38,307 nucleotides of DNA. It comes from Bradyrhizobium lablabi (GTDB lineage Bacteria; Pseudomonadota; Alphaproteobacteria; Rhizobiales; Xanthobacteraceae). The first letter of the stretch is position 1. Every line of letters starts with the position of its first letter. The translations under genes were made by a program, and so were the position numbers. The notes beneath the pieces were generated by a model. The model was not told where the DNA came from, searched no databases, and saw only the letters and a list, made by a program, of their open reading frames with translations. This document shows, piece by piece, positions 1-8,272 of this stretch. Location: the NCBI RefSeq assembly GCF_018129385.1, contig NZ_JAFCLN010000034.1, positions 1-38,307 of the forward strand. Direction: 5' to 3'.

Positions 1-237
1 CAACAAGCCCGCTCACCGGGGAGAGCGCGATATAAGCCGTAAAGCCATTGCGCAGGGGATGTCGGACTGCCTCCGCTTCACCTGTATGCTCGTGTGCAAT
101 TTTTTTATGCGCAAGCAGCGCACACGAGACCTCGGGTGCAGCGCGCACCCGGCATTCCCTGCGCCCTCTGGCCTCAGAGGCGCGATGAATTTTGAAAGAC
201 TCGGGCGCAAATTGCGTCGCGAGAACGAGAACACACA
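1..237. repeat. Intergenic repeat block, left part (Bradyrhizobium-type)
   Basis: No credible gene lies in the first 508 bases. This stretch, with its alternating GC-rich and AT-rich blocks and a GTGCGC/GCGCAC-rich centre near 95-150, resembles a dispersed intergenic element that I recall from many Bradyrhizobium genomes, where short spurious proteins are often called on it. Short open frames on both strands here have no ribosome binding site and no domain. The window edge probably cuts the element. The assignment comes from memory, so copy number elsewhere in the genome is the test. Confidence 0.5.
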
Positions 238-241
238 TTCG

Positions 242-383
242 GTCGTCATCCCCGCGAAGGCGGGGATCCAGTATTCCAGAGACAGCAGTGATTGAATCGA
301 TAAGCCGCGGCGCACTGGATGCCTCGCCGGAGCCTGTCATCGGGCGCGCATTCGCGCGACCCGTTGGCGGCGGGGATGACGAC
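242..383. repeat. Miniature palindromic element with 13-bp terminal inverted repeats
   Basis: The element starts with GTCGTCATCCCCG at 242-254 and ends with its exact reverse complement CGGGGATGACGAC at 371-383. Just inside the left end, CCCCGC/GCGGGG at 250-265 forms a second small hairpin. The 142-bp unit holds no gene. Its shape (short, terminal inverted repeats, self-complementary ends) fits a non-autonomous REP/MITE-like repeat, and the CATCCCCGCGAAGGCGGGG core is common in rhizobial intergenic DNA. The bases from here to 508 hold only the leader of the next gene. Confidence 0.65.
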
Positions 384-508
384 GGAGGCTAGGCCTATCG
401 CGCAAATCATTTCACGCAAGGGTGCCCTCCGATAATGCGCGGGCAAATCGGCTCGCGCGGCCGCGCTTTCGTGATAGCAAGATGCGCGAAAATCCCGAGG
501 AGAACTCA

Positions 509-769
509 ATGCGCGTTTCGATATGGGCGATGTTGGCGGTTGCGGCAGGCTTGATGACTGCGCCGGCCCGGGCCCAGACCTACGATCCAAGATACCCGGT
601 CTGCCTTCAGGTCGCCGATGACAATGGCGGCTACATCGAATGCGCCTATTCCTCGATCCCCCAGTGCAACGCGTCCGCCGCGGGCCGCGCTGCCGAGTGC
701 ATGATCAATCCCTTTTATGCCGGCGGCCGGTCGGCGCCCGCATTGCCGCCCGGTCCGCCGCGCCGCTAG
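509..769 (+). CDS. Small secreted DUF3551-type protein
   Basis: An 86-residue exported protein. Residues 1-22 form a clear signal peptide with cleavage near ARA-QT. The mature part carries four cysteines in the pattern YPVCLQV...YIECAYSSIPQC...AAECMINP, which is the hallmark of the DUF3551 family of small periplasmic proteins abundant in Bradyrhizobiaceae. The cysteines probably form two disulfides. The start at 509 was chosen because a GAGGAGA ribosome site lies 5-8 bases upstream and the signal peptide begins there. The frame stays open upstream to 422 without these features. The C-terminus is Pro/Arg-rich. The function of the family is unknown. The rhodanese gene starts 9 bases downstream, so the two may be co-transcribed. 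Confidence 0.8.
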   Translation: MRVSIWAMLAVAAGLMTAPARAQTYDPRYPVCLQVADDNGGYIECAYSSIPQCNASAAGRAAECMINPFYAGGRSAPALPPGPPRR

Positions 770-778
770 TGCACCATC

Positions 779-2011
779 ATGATGCCGCCTTCCATTACCT
801 CCGCGGAAGTTCGTACGTCGCTGCTGCTGCGCGACGAAATCGCGCTGCTGGACGTCAGGCACGAGGCGGAATTCGCCACCGGCCATCCGCTGTTCGCGGC
901 CAACATGGCCGCAGGCCGGATCGCGCTGGAAGCCGAAGTGCGATTGCCGCGCAAGGACGTGCCGGTCGTGCTCTATGACGCCGGCGAGGGGCTCGTCGCC
1001 CCGGCGGCGGATCAGCTTGCGGCACTGGGCTACACCAACGTCCGTCAACTCGAAGGTGGGCTCGACGCGTGGCGCCGCGCCGGCTTTGAACTTTTCCAGG
1101 ACGTCAATTCCTACGCAAAAGCCTTTGGCGAACTGGTGGAGTCACGCCGGCACACGCCATCTTTGGCAGCCGAGGAAGTCGGCGCGCTCATCGCTGACAA
1201 CGCCAACATCGCCATCCTCGACGTCCGCAGGTTCGACGAATACGCCACAATGAACATCCCGGGCTCGGTCAGCGTGCCCGGCGCCGAGCTCGTGCTGCGC
1301 GCCGGCCGCGCCGCGCCGGACCCTGCGACCACCATCGTGGTGAACTGCGCCGGCCGCACCCGCTCGATCATCGGCACGCAGTCGCTGATCAATGCCGGCG
1401 TTCCGAACAGAGTGGTGGCGCTGCGCAACGGCACCATCGGCTGGACCCTGGCAAGGCAGGATCTCGAACACGGCTCCGCGCGCCGCAGCGCCATCGGAGC
1501 GTTCGAAGGCGCAGCGGAAAATGCCCGCGACGTCGCCTATCGCGCCGGCGTGCGTCGTCTCGGCGTCGAAGAGGCAAGAGTGCTGGAGGCGCAAGCCAAC
1601 CGTACGCTCTACCGCTTCGACGTCCGCGATGCGGAGGAATATGCCGCGGGCCATCTCAAGGGCTTTCGCCATTACGCCGGTGGGCAGCTCGTGCAGGAGA
1701 TCGACATGGCAGCGCCGGTGCGCGGCGCGCGCATCCTGCTGTCGGACAACATGGGCGTCCGCGCCGACATGACGGCGTCCTGGCTCGCCCAGATGGGTTT
1801 TGAAACCTATGTGCTCGACGGCGGCTATGACGGCCCGCTCGAAGCGGGACCGCCGATGGTTTTGCCAAAGCCCGACCCGTCCCATCGCTACCGCCGCCCC
1901 TACGAGGGCACTGACGTGTCGCCTGAGAAGATGCAGGCTTATCTGGACTGGGAGTTTGGTCTCGTCGAACAGCTCCGCCGCGACGGCACGCATGGATTTG
2001 TCGTGATTTGA
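779..2011 (+). CDS. Triple rhodanese-domain protein
   Basis: A 410-residue protein with three rhodanese-like domains in tandem, at about residues 5-110, 128-232 and 258-365, plus a 45-residue C-terminal helix-rich tail. No signal peptide is seen, so it is probably cytoplasmic. Each domain shows the LLDVR/ILDVRR/RFDVRD strand followed by an E-E/Y-A box. Only the middle domain has a catalytic-type loop, NCAGRTRS with Cys190. The equivalent loops read YDAGEG in domain 1 and SDNMGVRA in domain 3 and lack cysteine, so those domains are probably structural or regulatory. The expected activity is sulfurtransfer from thiosulfate or a persulfide. The start is ambiguous (ATGATG at 779/782) and lacks a strong ribosome site, consistent with coupling to the preceding gene. 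Confidence 0.88.
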   Translation: MMPPSITSAEVRTSLLLRDEIALLDVRHEAEFATGHPLFAANMAAGRIALEAEVRLPRKDVPVVLYDAGEGLVAPAADQLAALGYTNVRQLEGGLDAWRRAGFELFQDVNSYAKAFGELVESRRHTPSLAAEEVGALIADNANIAILDVRRFDEYATMNIPGSVSVPGAELVLRAGRAAPDPATTIVVNCAGRTRSIIGTQSLINAGVPNRVVALRNGTIGWTLARQDLEHGSARRSAIGAFEGAAENARDVAYRAGVRRLGVEEARVLEAQANRTLYRFDVRDAEEYAAGHLKGFRHYAGGQLVQEIDMAAPVRGARILLSDNMGVRADMTASWLAQMGFETYVLDGGYDGPLEAGPPMVLPKPDPSHRYRRPYEGTDVSPEKMQAYLDWEFGLVEQLRRDGTHGFVVI

Positions 2012-2024
2012 GAACGAATGCCAA

Positions 2025-3380
2025 TCAACCGGATTGCCGCCAGCTTTTCGCCGTCAGCCGTTCCAGTTCGGAAAAATACGCGTCATTGGAGTCGGCATCA
2101 GCCTTTCCATCTCCTAAGTCGGCCTTCCGCAGCAATTCATTGAGATGTCCGGCGAGGACCGCGCCGATAGCATGGAGCGCATCGTGCCGATCGAGCCCTT
2201 CAGCCATCAGCCGTTGCAACGTGCGGCGGACGGGCAATTCATCGCCCAGCGCGATCTGGGTTTCAACCACGACATGAATAATCGCATGCGCTTCCAGACG
2301 TTCAACCTTGAAACCTTCGCGCCGGTGATAGTCCAACGTCGCATCGATACGCGATTGCTCGTCGGCCGCGAGCCACTCATCCGCGTCGGGTTCGACGAAC
2401 GGATCGTATTCCCCGATCAATCCGGCGTCCTCGAATGCTTCCAAATCCTCTGCGTCAAAGGGATCGTCGGACGCCATCACCGGCTGAAGCTCCGCCGGTG
2501 GCTTGCCGAGACAGCACTTCTTGAATTTCTTGCCGCTGCCGCAAGGACAGGGATCGTTGCGACCGACATCGCGGAACGGATTTCTTACCGGCGTGTCCGG
2601 CCAGGCAGGAAGCGGCTGATGGTCCGCCGTTCGCTGTTTTTTCGGCTGGAAGCCATCCCAGTGCGACAGCTCCGCGACGACGTCACCGAACGGCTGGAAT
2701 TCGTTGCGTCGCCATGCTTCCACCGGGCGGCCGGCGCACGCCCGTTTCAGGTCGCCTTCAAAGTCCTTGAAGGGCACGAGTGTCGTATCAATGAAACCGC
2801 GCTGAAATACCTGCCGTACAAGCGGTTCCATCTCGGCCAAAGCAAGCAGGGCGACCGCACCCTGCCAGCCGTCCCACACCACGGACGGGCCCTGTGGCTG
2901 GAGGTCCGCGAACGCCGACCGCACGAATTGTGCAACTTCCGCTCGATCGAGCTCGCCCTGAAAAACGAGCATGACGAGTGCGTCGAACATGCGACTGCGA
3001 ACGAACTCGTCGGCTTCGCTGTCGTGAATAATGTCATAGATTGGCTGTGGATCGCCGTCGAAAACATTGGCCATCACCTTGTGACATGTGACGGTCGTAG
3101 CATCGCCAAGGACCGTCTCGATGTCAGGCCGACGCAAGAAGCGGGCCAGCACGCGATAGGCAGACTTCTCCCGCCACTGGCCAAGCAGGTGAAAGGCAAT
3201 GAAGAGTGCGTTGTCCTCCTGCTCGTTCTTCGGGTCGTACCGGTCGATGGCGTCCAGCAGCAGTGGCGTTACATTTGCGCGATCGGCGGTTGCGGCGTGG
3301 ATCGCTTCGATCGGCATTCCTTCGCCGGAACCGAGTTGGTCAAGTATCTGCATTGCAAGCGGGCCCGCCGGTTGGTCCAT
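2025..3380 (-). CDS. DUF1186 / SEC-C zinc-motif protein
   Basis: A 451-residue soluble protein. Residues 1-240 are helical, HEAT-like and match the DUF1186 type (LLDAIDRYDPKNEQEDNALFIAFHLLGQW region). A SEC-C zinc motif, GRNDPCPCGSGKKFKKCC, follows at about 273-290 with ligands Cys278, Cys280, Cys289 and Cys290. The C-terminal part (about 365-440) resembles the DUF1841-type helical domain with the RLEAHAIIHVVVETQIALG segment. SEC-C motifs bind zinc and mediate protein contacts, as in SecA, but no enzyme activity can be assigned. The gene lies 54 bases downstream of the bicupin on the same strand and may be read with it. The ATG at 3380 has only a weak ribosome site. Met10 is an alternative start. 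Confidence 0.85.
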   Translation of the reverse strand: MDQPAGPLAMQILDQLGSGEGMPIEAIHAATADRANVTPLLLDAIDRYDPKNEQEDNALFIAFHLLGQWREKSAYRVLARFLRRPDIETVLGDATTVTCHKVMANVFDGDPQPIYDIIHDSEADEFVRSRMFDALVMLVFQGELDRAEVAQFVRSAFADLQPQGPSVVWDGWQGAVALLALAEMEPLVRQVFQRGFIDTTLVPFKDFEGDLKRACAGRPVEAWRRNEFQPFGDVVAELSHWDGFQPKKQRTADHQPLPAWPDTPVRNPFRDVGRNDPCPCGSGKKFKKCCLGKPPAELQPVMASDDPFDAEDLEAFEDAGLIGEYDPFVEPDADEWLAADEQSRIDATLDYHRREGFKVERLEAHAIIHVVVETQIALGDELPVRRTLQRLMAEGLDRHDALHAIGAVLAGHLNELLRKADLGDGKADADSNDAYFSELERLTAKSWRQSG

Positions 3381-3434
3381 TTTTCAGGTCCAGCTTGCAG
3401 CGGGTGGCCGTCGACGACAACAAAAATCGGTAAC

Positions 3435-4613
3435 CTATTTGCCCGGCCCGTCCTTGGCCGCGATGAATACGTCGCGATGCGGAAACTTTTCGAACAGTTC
3501 GGGCGGCTGGCTGAAATTGGTGGCGAGCACGTCGAGCGGGTTGGCAGCGATCCAATTCGACAGGTCGATGGTTTGATAGACACCGGTGTTGAATCCGATC
3601 AGCATGCGCGACGGCCGGTTGCCGATGTTCTCGATCGAGTGGCCGTATCCTTGCGGGATGTAACCGACATCGCCCTTCGAGAGCTGCTCGGTCCGGAAGC
3701 GCCCGTGCGAGCCGAACAGGGTTACGCTGACATCGCCGTCGATGACGTATTGCCACTCGTTGGCGTTCGGATGCCAGTGCAGCGTTCGCACGCCGCCGGG
3801 ATCGAGATCGAGTATCACGCCGGTGACTGTCTTCGAGATCGGAAACCGGGTGGAATCGACGCGCCATTCGCGCCCGCCCTGAAAGGTGCCGTGCGGCGGC
3901 TGCGCCAGCAGGCGGTAGCGGTGTGTCTCCGGCGGCAGCTTCCATCCCTCCAGCGGCACCGAGGGCTCGGTGGGCGGAATCTTGCCGCGGGCAAAATACA
4001 CCTCGTCCTTCGGAAAACTGTCGAACGCCGATTCCGGCAAACCAAAGGTCTTCGCGAGCAGCGGCTTTGGCGCATGTCCCACCCAGTCGGTGATGCTGAA
4101 TGTGCCGAACTCGGAAAAATAGCCGTTGTCGAAGATCAGGATGAAATGACAGGGCTTGTTATCGAGGCACTCGAGCATGTGGCCATGGCCGCGCGGAAAG
4201 TACCAGACATCGCCCGGCTCGAAATCGTTGGTCTCGGCATAGCCTGCGGGATCGAACACCGTGGTGCGGACGCGTCCTTCGAGCACGAAGGCCCACTCGG
4301 CTGCGGTGGCGTGCCAGTGCAATTCGCGCATCGCGCCCGGCTCCAGCTTCATGGAGACGCCGGCAATCCCCTTGGAGATCGGCAGTTGCGTGACGGTGGC
4401 CTCCTTGCCGAAGCTGTTGCCGATCACCTTGCCTTCGGACTTCTCGAGCGCGAACTTGAAGGTCGGCAGTTCCTTGCCCGCCGCTACGGGATCGGGAACG
4501 TTGTTCATGAAGCTCGGATCGCCGGCCGCAGCGGGCTGCGTTCCACTCAGCGTCGCCAGCGAGGCAATGCCTGCGGCGGCAACCAGAAATTCGCGACGTT
4601 GGGGGTCGGACAT
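3435..4613 (-). CDS. Exported bicupin, oxalate decarboxylase family
   Basis: A 392-residue two-cupin protein. It begins with a Tat-like signal, RREFLVAAAG at residues 6-15, cleaved near AAA-GD, so it acts in the periplasm. Cupin 1 has metal ligands His99, His101 and Glu106 plus a later GHGH histidine. Cupin 2 has His279, His281, Glu286 and a GYGHS histidine. Two intact Mn sites and the overall length fit OxdC-type oxalate decarboxylases. The active-site lid, SENST in Bacillus subtilis OxdC, reads SEFGT here (167-171): the catalytic Glu is kept, two lid residues differ. Decarboxylation of oxalate to formate is likely but another small acid is possible. The start at 4613 was chosen for the GGAGG site 7 bases upstream and because it starts the signal. 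The frame is open to 4652. Confidence 0.85.
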   Translation of the reverse strand: MSDPQRREFLVAAAGIASLATLSGTQPAAAGDPSFMNNVPDPVAAGKELPTFKFALEKSEGKVIGNSFGKEATVTQLPISKGIAGVSMKLEPGAMRELHWHATAAEWAFVLEGRVRTTVFDPAGYAETNDFEPGDVWYFPRGHGHMLECLDNKPCHFILIFDNGYFSEFGTFSITDWVGHAPKPLLAKTFGLPESAFDSFPKDEVYFARGKIPPTEPSVPLEGWKLPPETHRYRLLAQPPHGTFQGGREWRVDSTRFPISKTVTGVILDLDPGGVRTLHWHPNANEWQYVIDGDVSVTLFGSHGRFRTEQLSKGDVGYIPQGYGHSIENIGNRPSRMLIGFNTGVYQTIDLSNWIAANPLDVLATNFSQPPELFEKFPHRDVFIAAKDGPGK

Positions 4614-4788
4614 GCGGGGCCTCCAGGTGGGGTGGGAATACTGGCTCTGCACGTTTCAGATGTATTTCGGCAAAGTAACATTTTCCCCAAAAAGCACGAC
4701 GAGGCCTGCGCCTGTGCACCGCACCCGTTCGCTCGCAACGATTCCCGCGTTTCGAGGTTTAACCCTGCTGACCCAAACAGGAGGCGGA

Positions 4789-5244
4789 ATGGCCAGGGAA
4801 GCACCGGTTTTCGTTCACCACGACAGCCTCGTCCTTGTCGGCGATGGTCAAAAGGCGCTGTTCCTGCGCAACAAGGGCGATGCGGGCCGCGTTCAGCTCG
4901 TCGTCGAGCAAGTGCTTGAGCGGGAAAATCCGCCGACGCGCGAACAGGGTACCGATCGCCCGGGCCGTTCGGTTGCAAGCGTCGGCGTTGCCCGCAGCGC
5001 CATGGAAGAAGCCGACTGGCATCACCTCGAAAAGGAGCGCTTTGCCGACCAGCTTGCCGAGGCGCTTTATCGTTATGCCCATGACAACCGCTTCGAGGAA
5101 CTCATCGTCGTCGCTCCGCCCAAAGTGCTCGGCAGTCTGCGCAAGGCCTTTCACTCCAAGGTGACCGATCGCATCGTCGCCGAGATCCCCAAGGAAATGA
5201 CCTCGCATCCGATTGCCGAAATCGAGCGGCATATCGCCGCCTGA
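4789..5244 (+). CDS. Host attachment-type protein (PF10116-like)
   Basis: A 151-residue cytoplasmic protein of the family named 'protein required for attachment to host cells'. The fold begins with LVLVGDGQKALFLRNKG and ends with EELIVVAPPKVLGSLRKAFHSKVTDRIVAEIPKEMTSHP. This is like the eRF1-domain-type proteins of the group, and the last segment, with the EIPKEMT motif, is its most typical part. The molecular function is not established; the name comes from an Agrobacterium attachment phenotype. The frame is open far upstream (from 4261), but a strong AGGAGG site at 4779-4784 fixes the start at 4789. The 175 bases before it separate it from the divergent bicupin and should hold both promoters. 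Confidence 0.85.
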   Translation: MAREAPVFVHHDSLVLVGDGQKALFLRNKGDAGRVQLVVEQVLERENPPTREQGTDRPGRSVASVGVARSAMEEADWHHLEKERFADQLAEALYRYAHDNRFEELIVVAPPKVLGSLRKAFHSKVTDRIVAEIPKEMTSHPIAEIERHIAA

Positions 5245-5418
5245 CGGAGCGTGCGCTGTTCCCGCGGGTTCCGCCGCAGCACCGCCAACAAGAGAAAGCC
5301 ACGCTTGCGCCACGAACGGCCCGTTGTCGCAAGGATATGAGGAATCTGCCGTAACGCATCGGAACGTTTCCTCGCGGGATTCATTCCGTGCCTATGGACG
5401 TAAGCGAAGGAGCAGGAC

Positions 5419-5706
5419 ATGCGTCTGAATGAGACACAAGTGAAACAAACCCTGACCCAGTTCGATGCCCAGGTGCTTCCGGACGATCATCCGGCGGTCA
5501 CGCAGTTGAGCAGCCTGTTCGGCGATCACACCTTCTTTCTCGACGGCGGCGGCCTCAAGGTGCTGGAGCCGGATGAGACGCAGGCCGATGGTCAGACTGG
5601 AGAGGTGATCAGCCTGGCCGATTGGAGCGATGCGACACTCACGAGCCTGAGGCCACACGAGCCTCAATCCACCGGCGTGATGATCGTGCTCGAATCGAAG
5701 CACTAG
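5419..5706 (+). CDS. Conserved hypothetical small protein
   Basis: A 95-residue acidic protein without signal peptide or membrane segment, preceded by a good GAAGGAG ribosome site at 5405-5411. The middle FLDGGGLKVLEPDE and the end GVMIVLESKH look like beta strands. I do not recognise a named family. Similar short proteins seem to occur in related rhizobia. It follows the attachment-type gene by 174 bases and may have its own promoter. Its TAG stop codon (5704-5706) is the first part of a dispersed repeat, so the original C-terminus may have been longer. Confidence 0.75.
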   Translation: MRLNETQVKQTLTQFDAQVLPDDHPAVTQLSSLFGDHTFFLDGGGLKVLEPDETQADGQTGEVISLADWSDATLTSLRPHEPQSTGVMIVLESKH

Positions 5707-5778
5707 AGCATGATCCGGAAAAGTGGAAACCGGTTTTCCCTGCGACAAACGCGAAGCGTTTGCGCGGAGATCATGCTC
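5704..5778. repeat. TAGAGCATGATCC palindromic repeat, copy 1
   Basis: The element starts TAGAGCATGATCCGG and ends GATCATGCTC. The outer arms GAGCATGATC (5706-5715) and GATCATGCTC (5769-5778) are exact inverted repeats, and an inner AAACCGGTTTTCC segment adds a second palindrome. Two further copies occur at 27560 and 32320. It lies between the stop of the upstream gene and the next hairpins. The family is widespread in Rhizobiales intergenic DNA by my recollection. As RNA it would fold into a long stem. Confidence 0.85.
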
Positions 5779-5787
5779 AAATAAAAA

Positions 5788-5818
5788 GCGCCGTTGCGGC
5801 GCGCGGCAAATGCCGCGC
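5788..5818. terminator. Paired GC hairpins between convergent genes
   Basis: Two perfect stems follow each other: GCGCCG-TTG-CGGCGC at 5788-5802 and GCGCGGCA-AA-TGCCGCGC at 5801-5818, preceded by AAATAAAAA. They sit between a plus-strand gene ending at 5706 and a minus-strand gene ending at 5830. For minus-strand transcripts the run of T that follows the hairpins (AAATAAAAA read in reverse) gives an intrinsic-terminator shape. Confidence 0.6.
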
Positions 5819-5829
5819 GTCTTGCGCCG

Positions 5830-6780
5830 TTAATTCCTCACCGCATAGAGCGGCGTGCGTACCGTCAACTGATAGGCTGGCTTCGGCACCCACGCGATCT
5901 GCGCGGTGATGCCGAACAGGCGGTTGTCGTTGTCGTCCATCCTGTCGAGGTCGAGGCGCACGATCGGCTGGGTGAACGCCTCGATCGGCGTCTGGCGCAG
6001 CAGGCTCGCCCCGCCGAACGACTGCATGCCGATGCGGCCGGTGAATTTCCAGTTGTTGTCCCACTGATAATAGCCGCCGACATAGCCGAGCAGGTTCGAG
6101 CCGATCCGCGCCAGCGGCGACTCGATATCGACCTTGGTGTGCTGGAAGCCGGCCAGCCATCCGCGTGTCTCGTCCTCGTTGAGCGCGTAGTTGAACTCGA
6201 CGACATTGTTGAGCGAGATCGTCGCGAGCGGTCCATCCGGGACCGCGCGGGTGACGGTGGTCTGCAACGTAACGGTTGGAAACATCCCGCCGTTCTGCTG
6301 GTAGAGATCGGCCTGGACACCGACATTCCAGCTCGTGACCGTCAGTTGCGACCAGTCGGAAAAATCGGTGCGCGAGGTGCTCGCGGTCGGGCCGCCGTAG
6401 AGCGAGATGCGGTCGCTGACATCGATGGAAAACGGAAAATCGATGAAGATCGACTGGCTGGCCGGCAAGGACACGCCGCGCGGCAGCGCCGGAAGCATGT
6501 TGTTGTCCGGCCTGATCTGCTGGAGCGTCTGGAGCGTCGTGAACAGCGCGGTATTGCCGAAGCCGAGTGATAGCGAACCGGCGGGCACCGCGCCGAAATT
6601 CGTTCGCAGGTCGAGATAGAGGTTCGGGATCGCCGGCGCGGCGCTGGCCCCCTCGTCGTCATCCTCTTCCGCCAGCGCGGGGTCGCAAAGGCAGACCGCA
6701 GCCAGCATGGCGAACGTCATGCCCCGAAGCGGCTGGGGCAGAATAGCCGCCGGAATCTGCGTCAGAGGATGGCCACGCAT
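5830..6780 (-). CDS. Predicted outer-membrane beta protein, unknown function
   Basis: A 316-residue exported protein. The N-terminus holds a hydrophobic signal that ends in PALA-EEDDDE, so a very acidic stretch follows cleavage. The rest is rich in alternating polar and aromatic strands (LYLDLRTNFGAVPAGSLSLGFGN, SWNVGVQADLYQQNG, YVGGYYQWDNNWKFTGRIGMQSF), as in outer-membrane beta barrels or beta-rich porin-like proteins. It ends in YAVRN, not the classical terminal Phe. I do not recognise a named family. The start is uncertain: Met at 6780 was chosen. Met at 6720 would give a shorter signal, and the frame is open to 6870. It stands divergent to the lyase gene. Confidence 0.65.
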   Translation of the reverse strand: MRGHPLTQIPAAILPQPLRGMTFAMLAAVCLCDPALAEEDDDEGASAAPAIPNLYLDLRTNFGAVPAGSLSLGFGNTALFTTLQTLQQIRPDNNMLPALPRGVSLPASQSIFIDFPFSIDVSDRISLYGGPTASTSRTDFSDWSQLTVTSWNVGVQADLYQQNGGMFPTVTLQTTVTRAVPDGPLATISLNNVVEFNYALNEDETRGWLAGFQHTKVDIESPLARIGSNLLGYVGGYYQWDNNWKFTGRIGMQSFGGASLLRQTPIEAFTQPIVRLDLDRMDDNDNRLFGITAQIAWVPKPAYQLTVRTPLYAVRN

Positions 6781-6899
6781 GAACTCTTGCCCGAAGGGAT
6801 GCGCGATCTGATCCAACTGCGCGCGAAAAGGATATACTGCAGACTGCCTGCCTTCAATATTATCCGGCAAAGCGACATTCCCTCAACAAACGAGCGTCC

Positions 6900-8261
6900 A
6901 TGCCCGCCTTTCCGACGTCCACCACCGTCCTCGATTCCATCCTGTTTCGCGATGCCTTCGGTACGCCTGCGATGCGCGAGGTATTTTCCGATCTCGCGCT
7001 CGTCTCGCACTATGCCGAGGTCGAGGTCGCGCTGGCAAAGGCCGAGGCGCGCTGTGGTGTGATACCGGTGGAAGCCGCAGAGGAGATCGCAAAGCGCACT
7101 GACGTAGCGGCGCTCGATTTCGATCTGTTACGGCAGGAAACGGACGTCGTCGGCTATCCGATCCTGCCGCTGGTGCACCAGATGGTAAAGCAGTGTGGCG
7201 AGGCCGGCCGCTACGTGCACTGGGGCGCCACCACCCAGGACATCATGGATACCGCAGTGGTGCTACAGATCCGCGCCGGCCTTGATATCATCGAAGCCGA
7301 CATCGCCGAGTTGCGCGGCATCCTTGCAAACCTGTCAAAGCGCCATCGCGACACGCCGATGGCGGGCCGCACCCACCTCCAGCAGGCGCTGCCGGTGACG
7401 TTCGGCTACAAGACCGCGATCTGGCTTGCGATGTTCGACCGTCACGCCGAACGGCTGGCGCAATTGAAGCCGCGCGTGCTGGTCGGGCAGTTCGCCGGTG
7501 CGGCCGGCACGCTGGCCTCGCTCGGCGACAAAGGTCTTGAGGTGCAGCAGGCGCTTTGCGAAGAACTCGGCCTCGGCGTTCCCGTCGCTACCTGGCACGT
7601 CGCGCGCGATGGCTTTGCCGAAGCGATCAATTTCCTGGCGCTGGTCACCGGCTCGCTCGGCAAGATCGCGCTCGACATCATGATCATGGCTTCGACCGAA
7701 TTCGCCGAAGTCTATGAACCGTTCGTGAAAGGCCGCGGCGCGTCCTCGACCATGCCGCAAAAGCGCAACCCGATCTCGTCCGAACTGATGCTCGCGGCCG
7801 CCAAGGGCGTACGCCAGCATGCGGGACTGATGATGGACGCCATGGTGCAGGATTTTGAGCGCGCCACCGGTCCCTGGCACGCCGAATGGATGGCGATCCC
7901 GGAAAGCTTTGTGCTGACGGCCGGCGCCTTGCACCAGGCAAAATTCGCGCTCGGCGGCTTGATCGTGGACGAGAAGAAGATGGCCGACAACCTCGACATC
8001 AGCCGCGGCCTGATCGTTGCCGAAGCCGTCATGATGGGGCTCGCACCGCAGATCGGCCGTCAGGAGGCACATGACGTCGTCTATGACGCCTGTCGCCTCG
8101 CCAACGACAAGGGCATGACGCTGGCCGATGCGCTGTCGGCCGATCCGCGGGTGGCCGAGCGGATCGACCGCACAACGATCGAGCGGCTGACGGCGCCCGG
8201 GAACTATCTGGGCCTTGCGCCGCAGATGGTGGATCGGGTGCTCGCGGCCACGAAACGATGA
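6900..8261 (+). CDS. Class II lyase, PcaB / adenylosuccinate-lyase type
   Basis: A 453-residue cytoplasmic enzyme of the fumarase/aspartase superfamily. The family signature GRGASSTMPQKRNPISSE is at residues 278-295, with the mobile catalytic serine loop SSTMPQKRN. The other conserved regions are GATTQDIMDTA (about 107-117) and GRTHLQQALPVTFG (about 154-167). The architecture and the short N-terminus are closest to 3-carboxy-cis,cis-muconate cycloisomerase (protocatechuate branch) and adenylosuccinate-lyase-like proteins. No other pca gene is nearby, so the substrate is not settled. In this genomic setting a catabolic lyase on an aromatic-derived diacid is more likely than purine synthesis. 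The ribosome site is weak (GAGCG). It ends 11 bases from the convergent NmrA-type gene. Confidence 0.88.
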   Translation: MPAFPTSTTVLDSILFRDAFGTPAMREVFSDLALVSHYAEVEVALAKAEARCGVIPVEAAEEIAKRTDVAALDFDLLRQETDVVGYPILPLVHQMVKQCGEAGRYVHWGATTQDIMDTAVVLQIRAGLDIIEADIAELRGILANLSKRHRDTPMAGRTHLQQALPVTFGYKTAIWLAMFDRHAERLAQLKPRVLVGQFAGAAGTLASLGDKGLEVQQALCEELGLGVPVATWHVARDGFAEAINFLALVTGSLGKIALDIMIMASTEFAEVYEPFVKGRGASSTMPQKRNPISSELMLAAAKGVRQHAGLMMDAMVQDFERATGPWHAEWMAIPESFVLTAGALHQAKFALGGLIVDEKKMADNLDISRGLIVAEAVMMGLAPQIGRQEAHDVVYDACRLANDKGMTLADALSADPRVAERIDRTTIERLTAPGNYLGLAPQMVDRVLAATKR

Positions 8262-8272
8262 AGCTTCACCTG

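Noticed and set aside
2145..4919. A 924-codon open frame on the plus strand
   Set aside because: It runs antisense to the DUF1186 and bicupin genes, which have clear domains, and has no domain of its own. It reflects GC-rich codon bias.
5361..5395. GGAAC as a possible EcfG general-stress promoter before the small gene at 5419
   Set aside because: No CGTT -10 box at the required 16-17 base spacing.
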